Shown: in pieces, positions 46,015 through 55,665 of the stretch | Layout of the letters: each line of letters opens with the position of its first letter | Numbering within the stretch: the first letter of the stretch is position 1 | DNA from: Bacteroidales bacterium | GTDB taxonomy: Bacteria > Bacteroidota > Bacteroidia > Bacteroidales > P3 | Assembly (NCBI GenBank): GCA_017480185.1 | Contig: JAFVBC010000008.1 | Coordinates: forward strand, 1 to 64,000 | Direction: 5' to 3' | Length of the DNA stretch: 64,000 nucleotides | Translations under genes and position numbers: made by a program | The notes under the pieces: generated by a model | Told to the model about the DNA's origin: nothing | Database searches by the model: none | What the model saw: the letters and a program-made list of their open reading frames with translations, nothing else

Positions 46015-47418
46015 ATGAAACGCTACGAAATTAAACATTTGCTGAAAGAAGACGTGTCGGCACTGATTGGCACGGAGATAAACGTTAAGGGCTGGGTGCG
46101 CACCAAGCGTGGCAACAAGAATGTGGCCTTTATTGCCCTCAATGATGGCTCGATTATACACAACATACAGGTGGTTGCTGATCCTGTGCAGTTTGAAGAA
46201 CAGTTGCGTCGCATCACAACGGGTGCATGTATCAGTGTTGATGGTACGCTGGTGAGTAGCCAGGGGAGTGGTCAGGCTGTTGAGGTGCAGGCAAAAACTA
46301 TCGAAGTGTATGGCGAGGCTTCGCCAGAGACCTATCCCTTGCAGAAGAAGGGTCATTCAATGGAGTTTTTGCGTGAGATTGGCCACCTGCGATTGCGCAC
46401 CAATACCTTTGGTGCCGTGATGCGAATGCGCCACAACATGGCCTATGCCATCCATACTTTTTTCCACGAGAGAGGTTTCTTCTATTTCCACACTCCACTA
46501 ATCACAGCAAGCGACTGTGAGGGCGCCGGCGAGATGTTTCAAGTAACCACACTGCCGCTGAACAACCTGCCCAAGAAAGAAGATGGCAGTGTCGATTATG
46601 AGCAGGATTTCTTTGGCAAACAGACGGCTTTGACGGTGAGTGGCCAGTTGGAAGGGGAACTGGGCGCAACATCGCTTGGTAAGATTTATACGTTCGGTCC
46701 CACGTTTCGTGCAGAAAATAGCAATACCCCACGCCATTTGGCCGAGTTTTGGATGATTGAACCTGAAATGGCTTTCTACGATCTGGATAGCCTTACCGCA
46801 CTTGAAGAGGAATTTATAAAGTATTGCGTGCAGTGGGCGTTGGATCATTGCATGGACGACCTTGAGTTCTTGAACAAGATGATAGACCCGAACCTAATAG
46901 AAAGGTTGCGTGGCGTTACGGCAACCAACTTTGTACGGTTGCCCTATACCGAGGGTATAAAGATACTTGAGGAAGCGGTGAACAATGGGCATAAGTTTGA
47001 ATTCCCCGTCAGTTGGGGCGTCGACTTGGCAAGTGAACATGAGCGTTTTTTGGTAGAGGAGCATTTCAAACGCCCAGTTATAATGGTCGACTATCCGAAA
47101 GAGATAAAGGCTTTCTACATGAAGCAGAATGCCGATGGACGCACTGTGCAAGGCACAGATGTCCTTTTCCCACAAATAGGCGAGATAATAGGTGGCTCTG
47201 TGCGAGAGGAAAACTACGACAAGTTGCTTGCTGCCATAGATGAACGAAATATCCCGATGAAAGATATGTGGTGGTACCTTGATACCAGAAAGTATGGCAC
47301 ATGTCCTCATGCTGGTTTCGGATTAGGTTTTGAACGTCTTATGTTGTTCGTGACGGGCATGGCAAATATCCGCGACGTTATACCTTTCCCACGCACGCCG
47401 AAGACGGCCGAGTTTTAA
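46015..47418 (+). CDS. asnS: Asparagine-tRNA ligase
   Basis: 467 residues, a class IIb synthetase. The N-terminal OB anticodon-binding domain ([20 protein letters not shown]) is followed by the catalytic core with motif 2 ([20 protein letters not shown], given as [16 protein letters not shown]) and motif 3 ([15 protein letters not shown]). The Asn-specific [10 protein letters not shown] distinguishes it from AspRS. The start lies 4 bp after the guanylyltransferase stop. Confidence 0.96.
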   Translation: MKRYEIKHLLKEDVSALIGTEINVKGWVRTKRGNKNVAFIALNDGSIIHNIQVVADPVQFEEQLRRITTGACISVDGTLVSSQGSGQAVEVQAKTIEVYGEASPETYPLQKKGHSMEFLREIGHLRLRTNTFGAVMRMRHNMAYAIHTFFHERGFFYFHTPLITASDCEGAGEMFQVTTLPLNNLPKKEDGSVDYEQDFFGKQTALTVSGQLEGELGATSLGKIYTFGPTFRAENSNTPRHLAEFWMIEPEMAFYDLDSLTALEEEFIKYCVQWALDHCMDDLEFLNKMIDPNLIERLRGVTATNFVRLPYTEGIKILEEAVNNGHKFEFPVSWGVDLASEHERFLVEEHFKRPVIMVDYPKEIKAFYMKQNADGRTVQGTDVLFPQIGEIIGGSVREENYDKLLAAIDERNIPMKDMWWYLDTRKYGTCPHAGFGLGFERLMLFVTGMANIRDVIPFPRTPKTAEF

Positions 47419-47447
47419 TCAAGACTCTTACCTGTCAATAAGACGGT

Positions 47448-48413
47448 ATGCAACAATTGTCAGACGAGCAATATATGCAGCGCTGTTTGAGGCTGGCTGC
47501 ACAGGGGTTGGGGCGCACGCGCCCCAACCCCCTTGTAGGATGTGTGGTGGTAAAAAATGGTATAATTATCTCGGAGGGCTATCATCAACAGTTTGGCCAC
47601 AATCATGCCGAGAGAAACGCCCTGTTGCGGTGCGTGAATGGTAGTAGTGGAAGTCGTTATGATGATAAGGATGTCTTTCGGGGAGCAACGTTATATGTAA
47701 ACCTTGAACCATGCTCGCATTATGGGCATACTCCGCCCTGTGCCGACTTAATTATTGAGAAGGGAATAAAAAGAGTGGTTTGTTGCAATGACGACCCAAA
47801 CTCTCTTGTTGACGGAAAGGGTTTTGAGAAGTTGCAGCACGCTGGAATTGAGGTGAAACGACATGTGCTCGAAAAAGAGGGACGAGAATTGAATAGGCGC
47901 TTCTTTACCTATATGGAGCAGCATCGTCCCTATGTGATACTAAAATGGGCAGAGAGCGCAGATGGATATATGGCTCCGTGTGGAGATAGTCCATATTGGC
48001 TTACAACACCTATTCAAGACAGGATAAACCACAAGTGGCGTACCGAAGAGGCTGCAATCGTTGTGGGGTCTGAAACCTATTTGAGGGATAAGCCCAGGTT
48101 GAATGCACGGCATTTTTGTGGCAACAACCCCCAACCAGTGTTGATTGATAGAAGATGCAGAGTAAATACCCTTCCAAAGAACTGGATGCGACTTACTGTG
48201 GGTACCGTGAAAGAAGTGTTGCAAGAATTGTACAAAGCACATTTACAAAGTGTAATCGTTGAGGGGGGGAGAAAGGTGTTGGATGCCTTTATAGCAAGTG
48301 GTGTATATGACGAAGTGCGAGTGCTGAGGTCGAAGGCACTACTTGGTAACGGATTACCTGCTCCGAAAATACCTGTGGGCAACGGGTCAAGATTGACAGT
48401 GATTGAAGCATAG
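47448..48413 (+). CDS. ribD: Bifunctional riboflavin biosynthesis deaminase/reductase RibD
   Basis: 321 residues. The N-terminal deaminase domain holds the zinc ligands in NHAERNAL (H53, catalytic E55) and PCSHYGHTPPC (C89, C98). The C-terminal reductase domain begins near RPYVILKWAESADGYMAP and ends INGxG-like NGSRLTV. It is a little shorter than the 360-residue standard, with a compact C-terminus. The product deaminates and reduces the pyrimidine made from GTP. No other rib gene is adjacent and no FMN riboswitch is present upstream. Confidence 0.93.
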   Translation: MQQLSDEQYMQRCLRLAAQGLGRTRPNPLVGCVVVKNGIIISEGYHQQFGHNHAERNALLRCVNGSSGSRYDDKDVFRGATLYVNLEPCSHYGHTPPCADLIIEKGIKRVVCCNDDPNSLVDGKGFEKLQHAGIEVKRHVLEKEGRELNRRFFTYMEQHRPYVILKWAESADGYMAPCGDSPYWLTTPIQDRINHKWRTEEAAIVVGSETYLRDKPRLNARHFCGNNPQPVLIDRRCRVNTLPKNWMRLTVGTVKEVLQELYKAHLQSVIVEGGRKVLDAFIASGVYDEVRVLRSKALLGNGLPAPKIPVGNGSRLTVIEA

Positions 48414-48443
48414 TTGGTTGCCATTTCCTGATCCCCAAAAAAT

Positions 48444-49058
48444 ATGACAACAGATAGTGATACTTTCCGTACCCTTGCAGCCCCATCAGAGGGACTCTAT
48501 AAGGAGAAAGGTAGTCGATTTATGGCCTATGCCTATCCTGTGGTTTCTGTAGAGGATGTTAAACCGCTTGTTGATGCTTTGCGAAAACGGTATCATGATG
48601 CAAGACATCATTGTTTTGCGTATGTCATTGGAGAAACGACAAGAGAAAGTAGACAAAACGATGACGGAGAACCAAGTGGGACGGCAGGTAGACCTATCCA
48701 CGGACAGATACTCTCGTTAGATCTTACAAATACGCTTGTCGTGGTTGTAAGATACTTTGGTGGTGTATTGCTTGGGGCATCTGGGTTGGCTAATGCGTAT
48801 AAGCTTGCTGCGAGAGACGCTTTGAATAATGCCCAAATTGAAGTAAGAACGATTGACGATAGATTCCGCTTAACATTTGATTATTTAGCTCTAAACGATG
48901 TGATGAAAGTGATAAAAGACTTTGATCTGAAACCGCAAAAGCAGACTTTTGATTTGGAATGTAGCATAGAACTGCGAGTAAGGCAGTCGCAGTCGTCGCG
49001 ATTCCTATCTACTATACATGGTCTGCGGAAGGTAAACGTAGAGAAACTACCCCTATAG
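48444..49058 (+). CDS. YigZ/IMPACT family protein
   Basis: 204 residues. The N-terminal IMPACT domain has KEKGSRFMAYAYPV, HHCFAYVIG and the signature DDGEPSGTAGRPIHGQIL; the C-terminal DUF1949 domain follows. Members bind nucleic acids or ribosome-related targets, but a specific role in bacteria is not settled. It follows ribD by 30 bp. The last 6 bp overlap the end of the convergent queD gene. Confidence 0.93.
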   Translation: MTTDSDTFRTLAAPSEGLYKEKGSRFMAYAYPVVSVEDVKPLVDALRKRYHDARHHCFAYVIGETTRESRQNDDGEPSGTAGRPIHGQILSLDLTNTLVVVVRYFGGVLLGASGLANAYKLAARDALNNAQIEVRTIDDRFRLTFDYLALNDVMKVIKDFDLKPQKQTFDLECSIELRVRQSQSSRFLSTIHGLRKVNVEKLPL

Positions 49059-49481
49059 GATTAGTTCGGCTGTGGATGTTTCTGTTTCAGAAAGACGCAG
49101 GCTGTGTATTTTTGCTTCCCCTTGAAACTTTGGTTGCAAGAGTTGGGAGAAGTGTATGAGCAGATTTTCTGTAGTTGGTTGGAAGTCTACCAGTATCAGT
49201 TTGGCCGAATAAGGTTCTAAATTCACGGCGTTCTCTCCAGTACGTGGCAATACCAAAGCGTGGTCAAATACTGCAATTATTGTTCCGTTTACCACATCTT
49301 TAATTCTTCCAAAATCAATCACCATACCGTTTTCGGATGTACCAGGGGCTTTCATTGGTTCACCCTCTACGGTTATTTCAAAGTGGTAACTATGTCCGTG
49401 GATGTTAGAACACTTACCGTTGTAGTCGGGTAACGCATGAGCCATCTCAAACGTGAACCGTTTGGTGAGTAGCATTTTCAT
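49053..49481 (-). CDS. queD: 6-carboxy-5,6,7,8-tetrahydropterin synthase QueD
   Basis: 142 residues, PTPS family. Zinc ligands are H15, H28 and H30 (in [11 protein letters not shown]) with the catalytic C24 in NGKCSNIHG. The FDHALVLP and TENLLIHF segments complete the family pattern. It converts 7,8-dihydroneopterin triphosphate to carboxytetrahydropterin, the second step of queuosine synthesis. Its ATG overlaps the clpX stop by 4 bp, so it is coupled to clpX rather than to the queF locus at 9 kb. It converges on the YigZ gene with a 6-bp overlap. Confidence 0.95.
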   Translation of the reverse strand: MKMLLTKRFTFEMAHALPDYNGKCSNIHGHSYHFEITVEGEPMKAPGTSENGMVIDFGRIKDVVNGTIIAVFDHALVLPRTGENAVNLEPYSAKLILVDFQPTTENLLIHFSQLLQPKFQGEAKIHSLRLSETETSTAELIL

Positions 49482-50704
49482 AGTTGAAGTTTTGTTTTTG
49501 CCATTTCTTTGGTGAGATGGAACGTGGAGGTCTCCTTTTTCTGTGGCAAGTCGTACATCAAGTCTACCATAATGCTCTCCATAATCGATCGCAACCCTCT
49601 TGCTCCTAACTTGTATTCTATGGCATGGTCAACCACAAGGTCGAGCACGTCAGGGTCAATCTCAAGGTTGATATTATCCATCTTAAACAACTCGCGGTAT
49701 TGCTTTACAAGCGCATTTTTAGGTTCGGTAAGTATGCGGAGCAACGATTGACGGTCGAGGGCTTGCAGGTGGGTAAGGACAGGAAAACGGCCAACAAGTT
49801 CGGGTATCAATCCAAATTTCTTGAGATCCATTGGCTGTACGTATTGGAGCATGTTGTTACGGTCTACCTGTTCTTTTTCTTTTATGCTGTTAAACCCAAT
49901 AACGTTAGACTTCATGCGGTTGGCAATGTGGCGTTCAATCCCGTCAAATGCTCCGCCACAAATAAACAGAATGTTCTTTGTGTTTACCTGGATTAACTTC
50001 TGTTCGGGATGTTTCCGTCCTCCCTCTGGTGGTACACCGACCTCTGCACCTTCAAGCAACTTCAGCAATGCTTGTTGCACACCTTCGCCCGACACATCTC
50101 TTGTTATTGAAGTATTCTCGCTCTTACGGGCAATTTTGTCAATTTCGTCTATAAACACTATACCTGTTTCGGCTCGTGCAACATTATAATCGGCGGCTTG
50201 AAGCAGACGGACAAGTACATTCTCAACATCGTCGCCCACATAACCTGCTTCGGTCAACGTGGTGGCATCGGCAATGCAGAATGGCACCTTGAGAAGACGG
50301 GCAATGGTACGAGCCAATAGGGTCTTACCCGTACCAGTTTCGCCTACCATTATCACATTAGATTTTTCAATCTCAACATCGTCGGCGTTAGACCGTTCGC
50401 TGTTATATCGAAGACGTTTGTAGTGGTTATATACCGACACCGAGAGTACACGCTTTGCCTGTTCCTGCCCAATCACATACTGGTCAAGAAAATCTTTTAT
50501 TTCGTGGGGCGATGGCAAATCGGCCAATTCTGGTAGGTTGGCTGTTGCATGTTTGCGATGCTCTTCGGCAATCATATCGTGAGCATGCCCAACGCATTCT
50601 GTGCAAATGTATGCATTTATGCCAGAAAGCAGAGGGTTGTCGGGAGTGCCTTTGCGGCCACAAAACGAGCAACGCTGGTCGTTGGATGGGTTTTTCTGAC
50701 TCAT
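49478..50704 (-). CDS. clpX: ATP-dependent Clp protease ATP-binding subunit ClpX
   Basis: 408 residues. An N-terminal C4 zinc-binding domain uses C12, C15, C34 and C37 (CSFC, CTEC). The AAA+ module has Walker A GETGTGKT at 121-128, Walker [10 protein letters not shown], the pore loop GYVGDD and sensor regions. ClpX unfolds tagged substrates for ClpP, which is not in the window. It starts 9 bp after rodA and overlaps queD by 4 bp. Confidence 0.97.
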   Translation of the reverse strand: MSQKNPSNDQRCSFCGRKGTPDNPLLSGINAYICTECVGHAHDMIAEEHRKHATANLPELADLPSPHEIKDFLDQYVIGQEQAKRVLSVSVYNHYKRLRYNSERSNADDVEIEKSNVIMVGETGTGKTLLARTIARLLKVPFCIADATTLTEAGYVGDDVENVLVRLLQAADYNVARAETGIVFIDEIDKIARKSENTSITRDVSGEGVQQALLKLLEGAEVGVPPEGGRKHPEQKLIQVNTKNILFICGGAFDGIERHIANRMKSNVIGFNSIKEKEQVDRNNMLQYVQPMDLKKFGLIPELVGRFPVLTHLQALDRQSLLRILTEPKNALVKQYRELFKMDNINLEIDPDVLDLVVDHAIEYKLGARGLRSIMESIMVDLMYDLPQKKETSTFHLTKEMAKTKLQL

Positions 50705-50713
50705 AGCAGTGTC

Positions 50714-51973
50714 TTAAAGTAGTTGATTTTTAGAGGCGTCTTGACGAATAAAAACAAAAAGTAGTATTGTGAATGCAAGCATCGACGACCCTCCATAACT
50801 GAAAAATGGTAGCGGAATGCCGATAACAGGTACCACGCCAAGTACCATGCCAATATTGATTGCATAGTGTACAAACAGGATGCTTGCCACCGAATAGCCA
50901 TAGAAACGGGCAAACCTACTTCGTTGTCGTTCGGCCATGCTGATAAGGTGTACTAGTAGCCATATATATGCTGCGCACAATGCCACCGACCCAACAAAGC
51001 CCCACTCTTCGCCCACTGTGCAGAATATAAAATCGGTTTCCTGTTCGGGCACAAAGTCGGCTTTTGTAAGGGTGCCTCTCAAAAAGCCTTTGCCCACAAT
51101 GCCGCCCGACCCAATGGCTATCTTTGACTGGTTCTGATTGTAGCCCGACCCTCGCATGTCGGTACTCTTGCCCAGCAGCACCTCTATGCGTTCTCGTTGG
51201 TGCGATTCAAGTACGTGGTTGAAAACCATGTCGACTGACAACACAAACAGCACACACCCCACCGCTACCAGCAGTGTTCGGCTGTAGTTTCGGCGTGTGC
51301 GCTTGTTAAGCCAAATAAACAGATGTGACAACGCAACAACCACAATGATACCTATCAGTATGTATTTGTTTATCAGCAATGCCATTACAAACAGCACAAT
51401 GGCAAGCAATCCAAAGATCAGTACTCCAGCAGGCAACCCCTCGCGATACAAGGGTAGTATGAACCCTAAAAACACCAGTGCCGAGCCAGTGTCGTGTTGC
51501 AGAAACACGAGCAACATGGGTACGGCGACGAGAACGATGGCGGTAATCTTGGTAGATGTTTGCTGTATGTCGCGATTTATGTCCGACATGTATTTTGAAA
51601 GAGCCAGAGCGGTGGCAAACTTACCAAACTCTGATGGTTGGAACTTGAATGGCCCAAAGTCGATCCACGACTTGCCTCCCTTTGTTGCGGTTGCTATAAA
51701 CAGTGTTACCACCAGCAGCACCATCACTATGCCGTATATCACATACGCCGTGTTGGAGAAGAAGCGTGGCGTGGTGAACATAATCACCAGTGCCATAATT
51801 GCAGCCACTCCTATCCAAATTATTTGCTTGCCATGTTTGGTTGAGAAGTCGAATACTGCAGCCTGACTTTCGTCGTAGCAGGCGGCATAAATGTTGATCC
51901 ACCCGAAGAGGGTGATTGCGCACCATAGGCCAATGGCAGTCCAATCTATTTTCAGATGTTCGGGATTTCTCAC
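50714..51973 (-). CDS. rodA: Rod shape-determining protein RodA
   Basis: 419 residues, a SEDS-family peptidoglycan glycosyltransferase with ten membrane helices. Family motifs include GLYREGLPAG-like YREGLPAGV, the conserved HDTGSALVFLGF and a late GIPLPFFSYGGSSML. It polymerises lipid II during side-wall elongation together with PBP2. It overlaps the end of mrdA by 4 bp, and clpX follows. Confidence 0.95.
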   Translation of the reverse strand: MRNPEHLKIDWTAIGLWCAITLFGWINIYAACYDESQAAVFDFSTKHGKQIIWIGVAAIMALVIMFTTPRFFSNTAYVIYGIVMVLLVVTLFIATATKGGKSWIDFGPFKFQPSEFGKFATALALSKYMSDINRDIQQTSTKITAIVLVAVPMLLVFLQHDTGSALVFLGFILPLYREGLPAGVLIFGLLAIVLFVMALLINKYILIGIIVVVALSHLFIWLNKRTRRNYSRTLLVAVGCVLFVLSVDMVFNHVLESHQRERIEVLLGKSTDMRGSGYNQNQSKIAIGSGGIVGKGFLRGTLTKADFVPEQETDFIFCTVGEEWGFVGSVALCAAYIWLLVHLISMAERQRSRFARFYGYSVASILFVHYAINIGMVLGVVPVIGIPLPFFSYGGSSMLAFTILLFVFIRQDASKNQLL

Positions 51974-53832
51974 TTCTTTTTGCGCATTTTTTTTACCCTC
52001 CGTGTCAACGGCAGTTTTTGGCAGGGGTTAACTTCGCGGTATTGTCGCTCCACATCCTTTCGCTTCACCTCGCCATTCAAATATCGCTCTATCAGCAGTC
52101 CGGCAATTGGGGCAGCCCATGTACCCCCACCTCCTTGTGCGTTCTCCACATACACGGCCAGGGCAATTTGGGGGTTAACCTTTGGGGCAAAGGCGATAAA
52201 CACCGAGTGGTCGTTGCCGTAGTTCTCGGCCGTACCCGTCTTGCCACACACGTCGAGCCCTGGCACATCGGCTCGGTGGCCTGTGCCACCCGGTTTGTGC
52301 ACCACGTCGAACATACCGTCGGCGGCTATCTCGAAGAACTTTCGGTCAATGCCCGTTTCGTGGCGGGTGTAGTAACGCTCGTCGCGAATCGAGTCGGGAC
52401 CATAGAAACGCACCATGTGAGGCGTGATATAGTAGCCTCTGTTGGCAACAATGGCGGCCAAATTGGCCATTTGCAACGGCACTACCGTCACCTCTCCTTG
52501 TCCGATGCTGTTGGAATAGATGGTTGAAAATGCCCAACGCTCGCGACCATACTGGCGGTTGTAGTACGACGTGTCGGGTATGTGCCCCGTTTGCAGACCC
52601 GATTTGGGCAGGTCTATGTCGAGCTTTTGGCCAAACCCGAAGCGCAACATGTAGTCGTGCCACACGCTCAATCCATACTGGCTGTCTTTATATATACTGC
52701 GATGCCGTCCCTGTTGTATCACCCTCTTGTATACTTGGTAGAAGTAGGGGTTACACGACATCTTGATGGCATCGCGCACCGATGTGGCCGATGGGTGGTT
52801 GTGGCATCCGACAAGACTTTTGTCGCACACAAAACCAGTGTTGGCATTTATCACACCCAAGTCGAGCGCCACCATCGATTGAGCCACTTTGAATATCGAC
52901 CCCGGGGGATATTGCCCCATCAAGGCACGGTTGAGCATGGGCTTCGATATGTCGCTGTTGAGCATTGTGTAGTTCTTTCCTCGAATGCGTCCCACCAGCA
53001 AGTTGGGGTCGTAGCATGGTGCCGACACCATGGCCAGCACTTCGCCAGTTGATGGTTCCAGTGCCACCACGCAGCCACGTTTGTTACCCATCAGTTCTTC
53101 GGCATAACTTTGTAGGTCGGCATCAAGGGTGGTGTAGAGGTTAAATCCCTCAACGGGCATGGTGTCGAGTTCACCGTTGCGGTAGGGACCAATCTCTCGG
53201 TTGTGCACGTCAACGTGCATCACCTTTTTCCCCTTTTGACCTCGCAGCACCTCCTCGTAGCTCCGCTCCAAGCCGCTGCGTCCTATGTAGTCGCCTTTCT
53301 TGTAGTAGGAATCGCGGTCAAGGTCGCTTTGGTTCACCTCGCCCACATATCCAAGCACTTGCGCAGCAATGGGACGGTCGTATATGCGTAGCGTGCGTTG
53401 CTGAATGTAGAAACCCTTGAAGCGGAACATCTTGTTCTCAAAGCGAGCATACTCCTCTTTCGAAATCTGTTTCATAAAGATAGATGCCGAGTAGGGCGAG
53501 TAGGCACGGGCTTTACTTATGCGCTCGTCGAAGGTGGCACGGTCAATGCCCACTGTGCGACAGAAATAGGCCGTGTCGAGGTCTTTCACCATGCGCGGAA
53601 TGACCATCATGTCGTAAACCGCCTCGTTGTGAACAAGCAGGTTGCCATGGCGGTCGTAGAAGAAACCACGTGACGGATACTGCGTTACGTTGCGCAGAGC
53701 CTGTCGGTCGGCCATGTCGCGATATTTGGGGTTAAACAACTGCAAAACCGATAGGCGCACTGTAAACAGCACCCCTATCACGATGAAGATCATCTTCACC
53801 ACGATGCTTCGGTCGGCATAGTTTTTCCTCAT
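51970..53832 (-). CDS. mrdA: Penicillin-binding protein 2 (peptidoglycan transpeptidase)
   Basis: 620 residues, a bitopic membrane protein. The N-terminal helix (~11-30) is followed by a dimerisation/pedestal domain and the transpeptidase domain. The active-site Ser is S312 in PPGSIFKVAQ (SxxK), with SCNPY and KTGT (GKTGTAENY) motifs present. It cross-links the glycan made by RodA during rod elongation. It heads a probable operon mrdA-rodA-clpX-queD. A promoter lies 14 bp upstream. The gene start diverges from the flippase gene with a repeat element between. Confidence 0.95.
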   Translation of the reverse strand: MRKNYADRSIVVKMIFIVIGVLFTVRLSVLQLFNPKYRDMADRQALRNVTQYPSRGFFYDRHGNLLVHNEAVYDMMVIPRMVKDLDTAYFCRTVGIDRATFDERISKARAYSPYSASIFMKQISKEEYARFENKMFRFKGFYIQQRTLRIYDRPIAAQVLGYVGEVNQSDLDRDSYYKKGDYIGRSGLERSYEEVLRGQKGKKVMHVDVHNREIGPYRNGELDTMPVEGFNLYTTLDADLQSYAEELMGNKRGCVVALEPSTGEVLAMVSAPCYDPNLLVGRIRGKNYTMLNSDISKPMLNRALMGQYPPGSIFKVAQSMVALDLGVINANTGFVCDKSLVGCHNHPSATSVRDAIKMSCNPYFYQVYKRVIQQGRHRSIYKDSQYGLSVWHDYMLRFGFGQKLDIDLPKSGLQTGHIPDTSYYNRQYGRERWAFSTIYSNSIGQGEVTVVPLQMANLAAIVANRGYYITPHMVRFYGPDSIRDERYYTRHETGIDRKFFEIAADGMFDVVHKPGGTGHRADVPGLDVCGKTGTAENYGNDHSVFIAFAPKVNPQIALAVYVENAQGGGGTWAAPIAGLLIERYLNGEVKRKDVERQYREVNPCQKLPLTRRVKKMRKKK

Positions 53833-53845
53833 ATTTTGATTATGT

Positions 53846-53853
53846 CAAACGTA
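53846..53853 (-). promoter_or_regulatory. -7 box of the mrdA operon
   Basis: On the minus strand TACGTTTG is a perfect TAnnTTTG. The predicted start lies only about 8 nt before the mrdA ATG. No convincing TTTG element is seen upstream. Confidence 0.55.
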
Positions 53854-53951
53854 AAGCGTAGGCGATATATTGCAGCAGATAGAGAAAATAATTTTTGCCG
53901 ATGCACATTCCTTTCAGCCCCCCTACTCCGCGCCAAAAGGAGGACAAGGAA

Positions 53952-54062
53952 GCATCAAGTAGGTATCAAGTAAGGCATTTCTTCAGTATATGTTCAGTTG
54001 TTCTTCAGTGTATGACTGAAGAACAACTGAAGAACTGCCCTACTTGATACCTACTTGATGCC
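53952..54062. repeat. Mirrored 11-bp-unit element (copy A4)
   Basis: A perfect 21-bp inverted repeat forms the ends: left arm 53952-53972 (GCATCAAGTAGGTATCAAGT plus A) and right arm 54041-54061. Inside are diverged inner units including GTTCAGTTGTTCTTCAGTG and ACTGAAGAACAACTGAAGAAC, given in part. It sits between divergent mrdA and the flippase gene, covering most of the 280-bp gap. Confidence 0.93.
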
Positions 54063-54112
54063 TATTTTTTCTGCTGTGCAATAAACGTGCGCAGGTCGGC
54101 GTTATGCCCGAC

Positions 54113-55618
54113 ATGGGTGTTATTGCCAAACAAAGCATTCGTGGCGCGTTGGCCAACTACGCTGGTGTTGCTATCGGTTTTTTGACCACTTTCTTTGTGC
54201 TTACGCGTTGTCTGACTGCCGAGGAGGTGGGCATGACGCGTGTGATGGTCGACGCAGCTATGCTTTTCTCGTCGTTGGCACAGTTGGGTACCAACTCGTC
54301 GCTGGTGCGTTTCTTCCCCTACTTTAAGGATGGTGGCAAAAATCACGGAGTGTTTGGTTGGGCGGTGTTGGCGCCGTTGGTGGGTTTTGCCGTGTTTGCG
54401 ATGGCCTTTTTGCTGTTTCGCGATGCCCTTGTGGGTGCCTATGTCGAGCAGTCGCCACTGCTGTCCGACTATCTTTATCTGCTACCCATGCTCACCTTTT
54501 TTGCACTCTACACCACGGTGTTCGAGACTGCCTCGTCGGTGCTGTTGCGCATCACGGTGCCAAAGTTGGTGCGCGAGGTGGGTATCAGGCTGTTCAACCT
54601 GGTGGCCTATCTGCTCTATGGCGCGGGAGTGATTGGCTTTGACTTGTTTGTGTGGCTGTTTTGTGGCAGTTATGGATTGGCCATGTTGCTCAACTTGTTC
54701 TACCTTGTAAGGGTGGGGCATGTGTCGTTTCGCATTGAGCGTGGCTTTCTTGATCGGGAAATGGCTCGGCAAATTGTGCAGTACTCGTTGTTTATGACGG
54801 CCACCATTCTGGCGGGCAATATACCATTGCTCAACTCGCTATTCCTCGGGGCAAAACTTGGCCTGGGGTCGGCGGGGGTGTATGCCATTGCATTCTATAT
54901 AGCCAACGTGGTTGAGGTGCCCTATCGCTCGTTGGGTGCCATCTCGAAGCCCGTGATTGCGCAGGCGGTGAAGGACGATAATTGGGGCGAGGTGAGCCGA
55001 TTGGCAAGGCAGGTGTCGTTGCATCAACTGATATTCAGCTGCTTGATTTTTTGTTTGATATGGATTAACCTCGACGTGCTGTTTGCCATGCTGCCCAACG
55101 GCGATCAGTATGCTGCTGGGTTGTGGGTGGTGTGTCTGCTGGGATTGGCCAAGATTGTCAACTCGTCGTTCTCCATTGCAGCCGACATTCTTAACTTTTC
55201 GCGCCGCTACCCCGTCAGTCTGCTTTTTATAGTTATGCTTACCGTACTGGCTTTGTGGCTCAACAACAGTCTTATTGGGGTGTGGCAACTCAATGGGTCG
55301 GCTGCCGCCACGCTGCTGTCGTATGTGGCCTATTTTGTGGTGTTGCTATTGTATGTGCGCATAAGGTTGGGTGTGGGACTTTTCTCGGCTGGGCAGTTGA
55401 AGATGATGGTTATTGCCGTCGTAATGCTCGCAATGGGGTGGGTTTGGAGACAGTGGGTTGAGCCACTGTTTGGAACCATGATGATTGTTAGTGCCGTGTG
55501 CAAAACACTGCTGGTTACAGCCTTTGCTGCATGGGCAGTGTATGCGTGGCGTGTGTCGGACACCGTGTGCAGCATGATTGATAGCCGTTTGCCCCGTCGT
55601 GGCCACAAACAGCGTTGA
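54113..55618 (+). CDS. Polysaccharide/lipid-linked glycan flippase (MATE/Wzx-like)
   Basis: 501 residues from ATG 54113, which opens MGVIAKQSIRGALANYAGV, the usual Bacteroidetes beginning; ATG 54104 is also in frame. About 12-14 membrane helices occur with the MVDAAMLFSSLAQLG and NTSSLVRFFPY-like (GTNSSLVRFFPYF) pattern of this family. It probably moves a lipid-linked glycan across the inner membrane. No glycosyltransferase cluster is adjacent, so the substrate is unknown. It is next to prfA, 47 bp away. Confidence 0.9.
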   Translation: MGVIAKQSIRGALANYAGVAIGFLTTFFVLTRCLTAEEVGMTRVMVDAAMLFSSLAQLGTNSSLVRFFPYFKDGGKNHGVFGWAVLAPLVGFAVFAMAFLLFRDALVGAYVEQSPLLSDYLYLLPMLTFFALYTTVFETASSVLLRITVPKLVREVGIRLFNLVAYLLYGAGVIGFDLFVWLFCGSYGLAMLLNLFYLVRVGHVSFRIERGFLDREMARQIVQYSLFMTATILAGNIPLLNSLFLGAKLGLGSAGVYAIAFYIANVVEVPYRSLGAISKPVIAQAVKDDNWGEVSRLARQVSLHQLIFSCLIFCLIWINLDVLFAMLPNGDQYAAGLWVVCLLGLAKIVNSSFSIAADILNFSRRYPVSLLFIVMLTVLALWLNNSLIGVWQLNGSAAATLLSYVAYFVVLLLYVRIRLGVGLFSAGQLKMMVIAVVMLAMGWVWRQWVEPLFGTMMIVSAVCKTLLVTAFAAWAVYAWRVSDTVCSMIDSRLPRRGHKQR

Positions 55619-55648
55619 CGACCCCTTTGTCGGTTGGGGAATAATGTG

Positions 55649-55656
55649 TAAATTTG
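55649..55656 (+). promoter_or_regulatory. -7 box of prfA
   Basis: TAAATTTG lies 9 bp before the prfA ATG at 55666, giving a predicted leader of only a few nucleotides. Confidence 0.6.
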
Positions 55657-55665
55657 CAATTTGTT

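Noticed and set aside
47419..47447. FMN riboswitch upstream of ribD
   Set aside because: Only 29 bp separate asnS and ribD, far too short for that aptamer.
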